From: DASRPD01 sp035646535 | GTDB taxonomy: Bacteria > Actinomycetota > Acidimicrobiia > IMCC26256 > JANYLB01 | Assembly: GCA_035646535.1 (NCBI GenBank) | Contig: DASRPD010000042.1 | Span: 1-5,220 of the forward strand | Length of the DNA: 5,220 nt | Direction of reading: 5' to 3' | Part shown: positions 1-5,220 of the stretch, in pieces | How the letters are laid out: the number at the start of each line of letters is the position of its first letter | How positions within the stretch are numbered: the first letter of the stretch is position 1 | Position numbers and translations under genes: made by a program | Notes under the pieces: generated by a model | What the model was told of the DNA's origin: nothing | Databases searched by the model: none | The model's input: the letters and a program-made list of their open reading frames with translations, nothing else

Positions 1-23
1 GAGTCTGGCTCACCCGACCGACG

Positions 24-437
24 CTATCCGGCTCCGCCCGACCCCGCCGCCTTGTCCATGAATCGGTCGCGCTCGACGACGACGCGAGTGATCCGACCGG
101 CGGCGACAAGCCCATGGTCGTCGTTGACGGCGATGCGGAAGGTGAGCCGGCGCCCCTTGATCGCCTCGAGGATCGCTTCGGCGCGGATGTGGCCTCCGAC
201 CGGCGTCGGCTCGACGTGGTCGAGCTGCACGCGCTGGCCGACGGTCGTCGTACCCGGTGGGAGTCGGCCGGCAACGGCGACGACCGTGGCCTCCTCGGCG
301 AGGCGGACGACTCCGGGCGTTGCCAGCACCGGAACATCGCCGCTCCGTAGTGCGATCGCGGTGTCGGTGTCGGTCACGGTCATCTCGACCCGGCCGCTCG
401 CGCCGGTGGTCAAGGCGGCTGGCCGAGGTGTCGACAT
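24..437 (-). CDS. FlK-like hot-dog fold acyl-CoA thioesterase
   Basis: Predicted small cytoplasmic thioesterase of the hot-dog fold, FlK (fluoroacetyl-CoA thioesterase) branch, expected to hydrolyse an acyl-CoA thioester; the substrate cannot be read from sequence. With the ATG at 437 it has 137 residues, close to FlK. The triad known from FlK (Thr42, Glu50, His76) is matched with identical spacing by Thr40, in the motif VLATPG, Glu48 in LAEEA and His74 in LDHVEPTP. The family signature DTAIALRSGDVPVLATP is present, followed by a long helix and the GRRLTFRI strand. A GTG at 485 would add 16 residues unlike the family. I prefer the ATG because a TATCGT box sits six bases before it, which suits a leaderless mRNA and explains the lack of a Shine-Dalgarno site. 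A third ATG at 383 would cut into the first conserved strand. The gene is divergent from tldD. The family is well supported; true fluoroacetyl-CoA activity is not implied. Confidence 0.88.
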   Translation of the reverse strand: MSTPRPAALTTGASGRVEMTVTDTDTAIALRSGDVPVLATPGVVRLAEEATVVAVAGRLPPGTTTVGQRVQLDHVEPTPVGGHIRAEAILEAIKGRRLTFRIAVNDDHGLVAAGRITRVVVERDRFMDKAAGSGGAG

Positions 438-443
438 CGAAAT

Positions 444-449
444 ACGATA
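444..449 (-). promoter_or_regulatory. Candidate -10 box for a leaderless thioesterase transcript
   Basis: On the minus strand TATCGT fits the actinobacterial TAnnnT -10 pattern. It is followed by exactly six bases (ATTTCG) and then the ATG of the thioesterase gene, so transcription would begin at or next to the A of the start codon. No Shine-Dalgarno sequence precedes that ATG, which agrees with leaderless translation. I see no good -35 box at 16 to 18 bases upstream. This small AT-rich patch stands out in otherwise very GC-rich DNA. Confidence 0.45.
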
Positions 450-586
450 TGCGGCCCGATCCCCACCGATCACCTCGGGCCACACCGACGGGGGTGAGTC
501 CGGCGCTTCGGGCCGGTATCCCAGCGCCTCCTACCCTGGTCCAACGCGCCGGCCGGCCGACCGGGCGGGAACTGTGACCACGATCC

Positions 587-591
587 AGGAG
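587..591 (+). promoter_or_regulatory. Shine-Dalgarno site of tldD
   Basis: AGGAG lies six bases before the ATG at 598. This fixes that ATG as the tldD start over the in-frame GTG at 574, which has no comparable site and would add eight residues not expected at the N-terminus of the family. Confidence 0.75.
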
Positions 592-597
592 TGCCCT

Positions 598-1998
598 ATG
601 AGCGCGTTGATCGACCAGCCGGTGTTGGAGGCCACACTCCACTCGGCGCTCTCCCACGGCGGCGAGTTCGCCGAGGTCTTCGTCGAGGATCGCGCCGTGA
701 CGACGGCGCGTCTCGAGGACGGTCGGGTGGAGGAGCTGGTCTCCGGTCGTGAGCGTGGCGCCGGAATCCGGGTTGTTCGCGGTGAGACGACAGGCTTCGC
801 TCACACCGCCGATGTCTCCGAGTCCGGGCTTCGTGCCGCCGCCGCCGCAGCAGCCGCGGCCGTTCGGGGCGACCCCGGGGGCACCCGGGCCGTCGCGTTG
901 ACCCGCCGGACCACGCCTGCACCCCACAAGATCCGGGATCTGCCGGAGTCGGTTCACAAGGCCCGTAAGGCCGAGCTGCTCGAGCGCGCGGACGACGCCG
1001 CGCGCGGGGAGTCGGATGCCATTCGTCAGGTCAGCGCGTCCTACGCCGACGCGCGTCGCCAAATCCTCGTCGCGAACTCTGATGGTCTCCTCGCCGATGA
1101 CGACCAGGTCCGGACCCGCTTCTTCGTGAACTGCGTGGCATCGGCCGACACGGGTATGCAGACCGGCATGGAAGCGCCCGGACGCTCGATCGGCTTCGAG
1201 CTGTTCGACGAGATCTCGCCTGAAGCCGTGGCCGAGGTAGCGGCGCGGCGAGCCCTGACCGGACTGCGGGCGCGACCGGCGCCGTCCGGAAAGCTGCCGG
1301 TCGTGTTGAAGCAGGGCGCGGGTGGTGTGCTCTTCCATGAAGCATGCGGTCACGGCCTCGAGGCAGACCTGGTGGGTCGGGACGCGTCGGTGTTCCGGGG
1401 CCAGGTCGGTGAGCGGGTTGCGTCTCCGCTCGTGACGCTGGTCGACGACGGCACCTACGCGCGCGAATGGGGTACCTACGCCATCGACGACGAAGGCGCG
1501 CCGGCGCAGCGCAACGTGCTCATCGAGGACGGTGTGCTCACCGACTACATGTGGGATCTCATTCGTGCCCGCAAGGAAGGGCGCCGCTCGAGCGGGAACG
1601 GTCGGCGCGAGACCTACCAGCACCTCCCGATGGTCCGGATGACGAACACGTATCTGCTCCCGGGGACGGACGACCCCGACGAGATCGTCCGCCAGACGCC
1701 GCACGGGCTGTACTGCGTCGCGCTCGGCGGGGGTCAGGTCAACACGGCGACGGGAGATTTCGTGTTCGGTGTCACCGAGGCCTACATGATCGAGAACGGC
1801 GAGATCACCGAGCCGGTCCGGGCGGCCCAGCTGATCGGCAACGGACCCGAGGTGCTGGGTGCGGTCGACGCGGTCGGATCCGACTTCGACACCTGGGCGG
1901 GAACGTGCGGCAAGAACGGCCAGGGCGTACCGGTATCGTCCGGCCAACCCACGTTGAGGGTGGCCGAGCTGACGGTGGGTGGTACCGCCGGTGCCTGA
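598..1998 (+). CDS. tldD: TldD, zinc metalloprotease subunit of TldD/TldE
   Basis: TldD is the catalytic subunit of the cytoplasmic TldD/TldE protease. In E. coli it trims the leader of microcin B17 and degrades unfolded peptides such as the CcdA antitoxin. This protein has 466 residues, near the usual 450 to 480. The zinc-binding HExxxH motif appears as HEACGHGLEAD, with His247, Glu248 and His252. The third ligand known from the family, a cysteine near the C-terminus, is matched by Cys437 in TCGKNGQGVPV. Other family blocks are present: an N-terminal domain (about residues 5-200), the GRRETYQHLPMVRMTNTY block, GGGQVNTATGDFVFG (about 377-390) and a closing GQPTLRV strand. A run of nine alanines (80-88) sits in a helical part of the N-terminal domain. 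The ATG has a good Shine-Dalgarno site. The stop overlaps the start of tldE, so the two are almost certainly translated from one message. All catalytic residues are intact. Confidence 0.96.
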   Translation: MSALIDQPVLEATLHSALSHGGEFAEVFVEDRAVTTARLEDGRVEELVSGRERGAGIRVVRGETTGFAHTADVSESGLRAAAAAAAAAVRGDPGGTRAVALTRRTTPAPHKIRDLPESVHKARKAELLERADDAARGESDAIRQVSASYADARRQILVANSDGLLADDDQVRTRFFVNCVASADTGMQTGMEAPGRSIGFELFDEISPEAVAEVAARRALTGLRARPAPSGKLPVVLKQGAGGVLFHEACGHGLEADLVGRDASVFRGQVGERVASPLVTLVDDGTYAREWGTYAIDDEGAPAQRNVLIEDGVLTDYMWDLIRARKEGRRSSGNGRRETYQHLPMVRMTNTYLLPGTDDPDEIVRQTPHGLYCVALGGGQVNTATGDFVFGVTEAYMIENGEITEPVRAAQLIGNGPEVLGAVDAVGSDFDTWAGTCGKNGQGVPVSSGQPTLRVAELTVGGTAGA

Positions 1999-3352
1999 GG
2001 ATGCAGACCTCGCGGCGCTGGCGCGCGGTGTGGCGGGCTCGGCCCTCGCGGGTGAGCAGATCGAGGCGTACGCGCTTCGAGCACGCGAGACCGACGTGGC
2101 TGTGTTCGATGGTGAGGTCGAGTCGCTCGCCGTCTCCGAGGTCGACGGGATCGGCGTACGCGTGATCGTGAATGGCCGTACCGGCTACGCGTGGGCCGGC
2201 TCGCTCCGTGCCGACGTGGTTGCCGACACGCTCGCAGAGGCTCGCGACAACGCGGGGTTCGGCGCCCCGGACGAGTTCGCCGGCCTGGTCGCGCCGGACG
2301 ACTTCGCCGGTGTCGAGCCGCCCGATCTGGACCTGTGGCGCGAGGAGCTGCTGCGCGTGCCCGTCGCCGACAAGGTGGCCCTCGCGCTCGACGTCGAGCG
2401 GGCCACGCGTGCGGCAGACCCCCGCGTGCGGGGTGTCGAGTCGGCCGAGTACGCCGACACCGCGATCCAAGCCGCGGTCGCGAGCTCGCTGGGCGTCGAG
2501 GCATCGACTCGCCGGTGCGTCGCGTCGGTGTCGACGTCGGCGCTTGCCGGCGACCGCGACGACACCCAGACCGGGTATGGGTTCTCGGTCGGTCGCGTTC
2601 CGGGAGATCTCGATGTCGGCTCCGCGGCGACCGATGCGGCAACGCGAGCGACGCGGCTCCTGGGCGCGACCCAACCTGAGTCGTGCCGGTTGCCGGTGAT
2701 ACTCGACCCGCTCGTGAGCCGTGCGATCCTCGGTCTCGTCGGTTCCGCGTTGAGCGGAGAGGCGATCGCCAAGGGCCGGTCGATGTTCGTGGGACGTGAC
2801 GGTGAGGTCGTCGCGGCTTCGTCGGTCACCTTGGTGGACGATCCCACGGTTCCTGACGCGTTCGGTGCTGCGACGCACGACGCCGAAGGTGTCCCGGTGC
2901 GCCGCAACGAGCTCGTGGTGGACGGCACGCTGCGCGGATTCCTGCACAACACGCACTCGGCCCGTCGGTCGGGAGTAGCGACGACCGCCGCTGCGGTCCG
3001 GGCCGGCTACAAGTCGCCCCCCGGTGTCGGCGCACGAGCGCTGCACCTTGCCCCGGGGGCGCGTCGCCAGGACGAGATCATCGCGGGCGCGAGCGACGCG
3101 TTGTACGTACAGTCGGTGAGCGGGCTGCATTCGGGAACCAACCCGGTGAGCGGAGACTTCTCGGTGGGTGCGGAGGGATTGCGCGTGCGCGGCGGTGCCT
3201 TTGCCGAGCCCGTGCGGGAAGTCACGATCGCGTCCACGCTGCCGCGGATCTTGTTGGACCTGGTCGAGATCGGTGGTGATCTCTGCTGGCTGCCCGGGTC
3301 GGCTGCGGGGCTCACCCTCGTGATCGGTGAGATGCAGATGAGCGGCGCCTGA
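1991..3352 (+). CDS. tldE: TldE/PmbA, non-catalytic partner of TldD
   Basis: TldE (PmbA) pairs with TldD; known structures show a heterodimer in which only TldD carries the active-site metal. With the GTG at 1991 the protein has 453 residues, matching the family length of about 450. The region equivalent to the TldD zinc motif (around residues 238-265, DPLVSRAILGLVGSALSGEA) lacks HExxxH, as expected for TldE. Family blocks seen are an N-terminal VAVFDGEVESL segment, GFLHNTHSARRSG, and SGTNPVSGDFSVGAEG with Asn384, Gly388 and Asp389, then a TIAS strand near the C-terminus. The start overlaps the tldD stop by eight bases, indicating translational coupling. A GTG at 1979 is an alternative and would add four residues. 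GGTGGGTGG just upstream of 1991 may act as a weak ribosome site. No substrate precursor gene is visible after it. Confidence 0.94.
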   Translation: MPEDADLAALARGVAGSALAGEQIEAYALRARETDVAVFDGEVESLAVSEVDGIGVRVIVNGRTGYAWAGSLRADVVADTLAEARDNAGFGAPDEFAGLVAPDDFAGVEPPDLDLWREELLRVPVADKVALALDVERATRAADPRVRGVESAEYADTAIQAAVASSLGVEASTRRCVASVSTSALAGDRDDTQTGYGFSVGRVPGDLDVGSAATDAATRATRLLGATQPESCRLPVILDPLVSRAILGLVGSALSGEAIAKGRSMFVGRDGEVVAASSVTLVDDPTVPDAFGAATHDAEGVPVRRNELVVDGTLRGFLHNTHSARRSGVATTAAAVRAGYKSPPGVGARALHLAPGARRQDEIIAGASDALYVQSVSGLHSGTNPVSGDFSVGAEGLRVRGGAFAEPVREVTIASTLPRILLDLVEIGGDLCWLPGSAAGLTLVIGEMQMSGA

Positions 3353-3368
3353 CCGACCCCTGACCCAC

Positions 3369-3390
3369 CGACCGCCTGGGGAGCCGGTCG
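3369..3390. terminator. Possible hairpin between convergent tldE and HAD genes
   Basis: The 55 bases between the two convergent stop codons contain CGACCG and its exact complement CGGTCG around a ten-base loop. A second, longer-range pair, CACCGACC at 3366-3373 and GGTCGGTG at 3411-3418, would compete with it; its right arm lies in the end of the HAD gene. Neither stem has a T-tract, so this is at best a weak intrinsic terminator, possibly serving both strands. Such short GC stems also arise by chance in DNA of this composition. Confidence 0.3.
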
Positions 3391-3407
3391 AGTGCATCCT
3401 GGCCCGC

Positions 3408-4124
3408 TCAGGTCGGTGAGACGCCGCGACGGTCGAGAATCGCGTCGAGCTCGTCCACTGCCGCCCACGGGTCTTCGCCGACGTGGACCGTCTCCATCCC
3501 GAGGGTGTGAGCGGCGCGGACGTTGTCGGCGTTGTCGTCGAGGAACACGGTTGCCTGGGGCGTGGTTCCGACCTGTTCGAGCGTCAGCAGGTAGATGGCC
3601 GGATCGGGCTTGCGGAGTCCCACCGCGCTGGAGTCGACGACGATGGGAAACAGCTCGTCGACTGGGAACGTCGCCCGCCAGTGGTCGCTGAACTCTGCGA
3701 TGTTGTTGGTGAGCAACGCGAGCTTGAGCCCGGTCGTCTTGAGCTCTCGGATGCGGTGCACGACCGGCCACTGCACGCCGGGCGCCGATGACGTCATGAA
3801 CCGCTCGTAGGCGCCCACGTCGAGGTCCCGGCCGAGGATCGCGGGCGCCCGGTCTCGGAGGCCCACGAAGTAGGTCGCGAAGTCGATCTCGCCCCGCTCG
3901 AGCCGATGCCAGTCATGATCCTGGCGGCCGTCATCGGCCGGGCTCTCGTCGTCGAGTGACTCCGCGACCGCGCGGCCTTCGACGCCGACGTATGTCACCT
4001 CGCCGAACAGGAGGCGCAGCAGCGACCCGCGCGGGTAGCCGCTCGTGGCCTCGAACGCTCCGATGCCACGGAACAAGGGGCTCGAGATCACCCCACCGTA
4101 GTCGAACACCACTGCTTCGATCAT
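3408..4124 (-). CDS. HAD-superfamily hydrolase, subfamily IA (sEH-N/YihX-like)
   Basis: A 238-residue haloacid dehalogenase-like hydrolase, probably a small-molecule phosphatase acting in the cytoplasm; the substrate is unknown. Motif I is FDYGGVI with nucleophile Asp8. Motif II is LLTNN with Thr139. Motif III is LRKPDP with Lys172, and motif IV is VFLDDNADN with Asp196 and Asp197. The helical cap (about residues 15-110) contains WHRLERGEI, typical of the group that includes YihX and the phosphatase domain of soluble epoxide hydrolase. Gly10 replaces the second aspartate of the usual DxD, as in other DxGG/DxGN members such as YihX, so acid-base catalysis may differ. An acidic stretch of about 15 residues (57-71) in the cap looks like an insertion. 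It starts 27 bases after the SAF gene on the same strand and could be co-transcribed. No clear Shine-Dalgarno site precedes the ATG. The fold is certain; the reaction is not. Confidence 0.9.
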   Translation of the reverse strand: MIEAVVFDYGGVISSPLFRGIGAFEATSGYPRGSLLRLLFGEVTYVGVEGRAVAESLDDESPADDGRQDHDWHRLERGEIDFATYFVGLRDRAPAILGRDLDVGAYERFMTSSAPGVQWPVVHRIRELKTTGLKLALLTNNIAEFSDHWRATFPVDELFPIVVDSSAVGLRKPDPAIYLLTLEQVGTTPQATVFLDDNADNVRAAHTLGMETVHVGEDPWAAVDELDAILDRRGVSPT

Positions 4125-4132
4125 GGAGTGCC

Positions 4133-4138
4133 AGGGTA
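4133..4138 (-). promoter_or_regulatory. Weak candidate -10 box before the HAD gene
   Basis: TACCCT on the minus strand ends eight bases before the HAD ATG, in the gap between the SAF stop and the HAD start. It would allow a nearly leaderless transcript, in keeping with the missing ribosome site. The only -35-like element, TTGACG, overlaps the SAF stop but is only 11 bases from the box, too close for a normal promoter. Read-through from the SAF gene remains an equally good explanation. Confidence 0.2.
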
Positions 4139-4151
4139 TCCCCCGCGACCG

Positions 4152-4850
4152 TCAACGAGTCGAGGAGGCATCGGCTCGCGCGACCCGGCGCGCGTCCTCG
4201 GGTGGGACGAGCGCGAGCGCGAGAACACCGTTCGCGGTCGCGTAGGCCACCCGGGGTGCGTCGCGCGTCGTCACCATGAGGGTCACGCCGGTGGTGCGCA
4301 TACCGGCGGCTGCACCGGCATCGTCGGCTGCACCACCGTCGACGGCGAGCACCGGTACCGCGTCGGCGACGGTCAACGTGGGGTCCACCTCTGTGCCGAG
4401 GAGCGCGGGATCGAAGGTCACGAAGACGTCGACATGATCGCCCGCAGCCAGCCGCGGCGCGTCATCGACGGTGATGCGCATGGCCCGCCGGCCCGGAGCG
4501 ACGATCCCGTCGGAGCCGTCTCGCGATCGGGCGGCGAGGTGGCGGGTGGTCACTGCCTGGCCCTCGAGCACGGGGACGGCCACCGTTCGGCCGTCGGCTC
4601 GCTCCGGAGCATCGATGGCACCGGGCGGGCGAGCGCCGCCGCGTGCTCGGACGACGGTGACGTCGTCGGCGGTGACCGTCGTACCCAGGGCAAGGTCGTG
4701 GCGGGCCACCACGAGCGAGACGATGCGCCCGAAACGCGTGTCTTGGCGATGGAGCGAGGCAAGCGTCCCACCGACGGTCAGGGCAGTCGCGATCGCGACC
4801 GCGGCGGCGGCGCACCAGAGCAGGACGGCACGAGGTGAACGGCGAAACAC
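4152..4850 (-). CDS. Membrane-anchored SAF-domain protein, CpaB/RcpC-like
   Basis: A 232-residue protein with an N-terminal membrane anchor and the two-part body of the Flp pilus assembly protein CpaB/RcpC. A basic start (FRRSPR) leads into one hydrophobic segment, about residues 9-32, so the rest should lie outside the membrane. A SAF domain follows (about 45-107; VVARHDLALGTTVTADDV, then VAVPVLEGQAVTTRHLA). The RcpC-like part comes next, with MRITVDD and GDHVDVFVTFD (123-147), and ends with VTLMVTTRDAPRVAYATANG (189-208). I chose the GTG at 4850 because AAGGGGGA lies six bases before it. The GTG at 4871 has no such site and would add seven residues. CpaB works with pilus secretins in Tad loci, but no pilus gene is seen here. 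The upstream neighbour is an FmdB gene, so this may be a stand-alone actinobacterial SAF protein of unknown job rather than a pilus part. Confidence 0.85.
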   Translation of the reverse strand: MFRRSPRAVLLWCAAAAVAIATALTVGGTLASLHRQDTRFGRIVSLVVARHDLALGTTVTADDVTVVRARGGARPPGAIDAPERADGRTVAVPVLEGQAVTTRHLAARSRDGSDGIVAPGRRAMRITVDDAPRLAAGDHVDVFVTFDPALLGTEVDPTLTVADAVPVLAVDGGAADDAGAAAGMRTTGVTLMVTTRDAPRVAYATANGVLALALVPPEDARRVARADASSTR

Positions 4851-4987
4851 GGGAGTTCCCCCTTCGGGCACGACCGAACGGACGCGCCGGGTCTCAGGAC
4901 GGAGAGGGGAAGCCGCCGGGGGAAGCTGGAAGTGAGGCTACCGGGAGTCGAGCGGCAGGAACAGGGCCGCGCCAGAGGCCGTAGCGC
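4851..4987 (-). other. Intergenic region between FmdB and SAF genes
   Basis: These 137 bases hold no gene that I can support. A TAGCCT hexamer (4935-4940, minus strand) fits the TAnnnT -10 pattern, with TTCCTG fifteen bases upstream as a poor -35. It might be a separate promoter for the SAF gene. No strong terminator hairpin with a T-tract follows the FmdB stop, so read-through is also possible. A plus-strand frame starting at 4932 is antisense to the FmdB tail and is not a gene. Confidence 0.3.
4857..4864 (-). promoter_or_regulatory. Shine-Dalgarno-like site of the SAF gene
   Basis: AAGGGGGA on the minus strand ends six bases before the GTG at 4850. It decides the start in favour of this GTG over the upstream GTG at 4871, whose own upstream sequence is not purine-rich. 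Confidence 0.55.
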
Positions 4988-5220
4988 TCAGCTCGAACCG
5001 GGAGAGCTGGAGGACGGCTTCTGCTTGTCCGACGACTTCTCCGACGACGAGCCACCGGAGCTCTCGGTGTCCTTCGTGCCCCCGTCGGACGTCGATCCCG
5101 ATGATGTCGACTCCGTGTCCGACGAGGAGCCGTTGCCCGACCCGGATGCTTCGCGGCCGGCAGAAGGCTTGGACGACCCGCTGCGACTGTCCGTCTTGTA
5201 AAAGCCCGAGCCCTTGAGGA
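4988..5220 (-). CDS. FmdB-family zinc-ribbon protein, C-terminal part (cut by window edge)
   Basis: The last 76 residues of a protein whose start lies beyond the window. It opens with LKGSGFYKTDSR, the conserved end of the FmdB-type zinc-ribbon domain; the cysteine ribbon itself would lie upstream and is not seen. The rest is a low-complexity tail rich in Ser, Gly, Asp, Lys and Thr (29 of 76 residues are Ser), with no hydrophobic core, so it should be disordered. The same architecture, a four-cysteine finger plus a disordered serine-rich tail, is found in Mycobacterium tuberculosis Ruc (Rv0991c), reported as a redox-controlled chaperone. A similar role here is inference. FmdB itself was named as a putative regulator, so a regulatory role is the alternative. 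The stop is TGA, and the SAF gene follows 137 bases later on the same strand. The identification rests on the GSGFYKTD motif, the tail composition and an open frame to the edge. Confidence 0.85.
   Translation of the reverse strand, partial: LKGSGFYKTDSRSGSSKPSAGREASGSGNGSSSDTESTSSGSTSDGGTKDTESSGGSSSEKSSDKQKPSSSSPGSS

Larger units (their letters stand above)
438..597. promoter_or_regulatory. Divergent intergenic region between thioesterase and tldD
   Basis: These 160 bases separate two genes that point away from each other and must hold both promoters. Toward the thioesterase there is the TATCGT box. Toward tldD the only TAnnnT-like candidate I see is TACCCT at 532-537, without a convincing -35 partner; it would give a leader of roughly 55 bases. 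No clear operator palindrome, riboswitch or small ORF with a ribosome site was found. The frame upstream of tldD is open for several hundred bases, but only because it lies antisense to the thioesterase gene. Confidence 0.4.

Noticed and set aside
1..23. Possible end of another gene or a terminator at the left edge
   Set aside because: Only 23 bases follow the thioesterase stop, too few to support any feature.
52..597. N-terminal extension of tldD through an open upstream frame
   Set aside because: The extension runs antisense to the thioesterase gene and has no family similarity. A good ribosome site marks the ATG at 598.
835..861. Run of alanine codons in tldD as a possible unstable repeat
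   Set aside because: The nine codons are mixed (GCC, GCA, GCG), and alanine-rich helices are normal at this place in the family, so slippage is not indicated.
10..1947. A 645-codon open frame on the minus strand covering the thioesterase region and most of tldD
   Set aside because: It is antisense to a certain tldD with intact motifs. Its product is Arg-rich and low in recognisable domains, as expected of shadows in GC-rich DNA.
1805..3397. A 530-codon minus-strand open frame opposite tldE
   Set aside because: It mirrors the tldE coding frame and its translation is Arg/His-rich without any family motif.
4128..4838. Plus-strand 236-residue ORF opposite the SAF gene
   Set aside because: The minus strand encodes clear SAF and RcpC-like motifs with a membrane anchor. 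The plus-strand product has no recognisable feature.
4932..5201. Plus-strand 89-residue acidic ORF rich in Asp, Ser and Pro
   Set aside because: It is the complement of the repetitive Ser/Gly/Asp codons of the FmdB tail. The minus-strand frame carries the conserved GSGFYKTDSR motif and stays open to the window edge.

Overview
This is a GC-rich, gene-dense chromosomal window of actinobacterial character. The signs are strong G/C bias at third codon positions with long antisense shadow ORFs, GTG starts, a TAnnnT -10 box placed so that one transcript would start at its own ATG (leaderless), and the pairing of an FmdB-type zinc-ribbon protein with a single-pass SAF/CpaB-like protein. An actinomycete or acidimicrobial lineage fits, but the class cannot be fixed from the sequence. 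I see no tRNA, rRNA, CRISPR array, insertion sequence, prophage gene or other mobile DNA, and no gene-free stretch longer than about 160 bases.

Layout. From the left, a short minus-strand gene encodes a hot-dog thioesterase of the fluoroacetyl-CoA thioesterase (FlK) type. It is divergent from a plus-strand pair, tldD and tldE (pmbA), whose reading frames overlap by a few bases and which encode the two subunits of the TldD/TldE metalloprotease. About 55 bases follow the tldE stop and hold an imperfect hairpin. Next, read from the right on the minus strand, is a run of three genes: the C-terminal end of an FmdB-family protein with a serine-rich disordered tail (cut by the window edge), a membrane-anchored SAF-domain protein of the CpaB/RcpC type, and a HAD-superfamily hydrolase 27 bases further on. 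The run converges on tldE.

How the genes work together. TldD and TldE form one enzyme: TldD carries the HExxxH zinc site and TldE is the non-catalytic partner. The family degrades unfolded peptides and matures some ribosomally made peptides, but no precursor peptide or modification enzyme is visible here, so a housekeeping role is the simplest reading. The FmdB, SAF and HAD genes may be co-transcribed, though a separate promoter for the SAF or HAD gene is possible. Nothing links the thioesterase functionally to its neighbours.

Overall this looks like ordinary core chromosome. I found no convincing new system. The points most worth a second look are the Ruc-like FmdB tail next to an orphan CpaB-like protein, the predicted leaderless thioesterase start, and the FlK-like catalytic triad.
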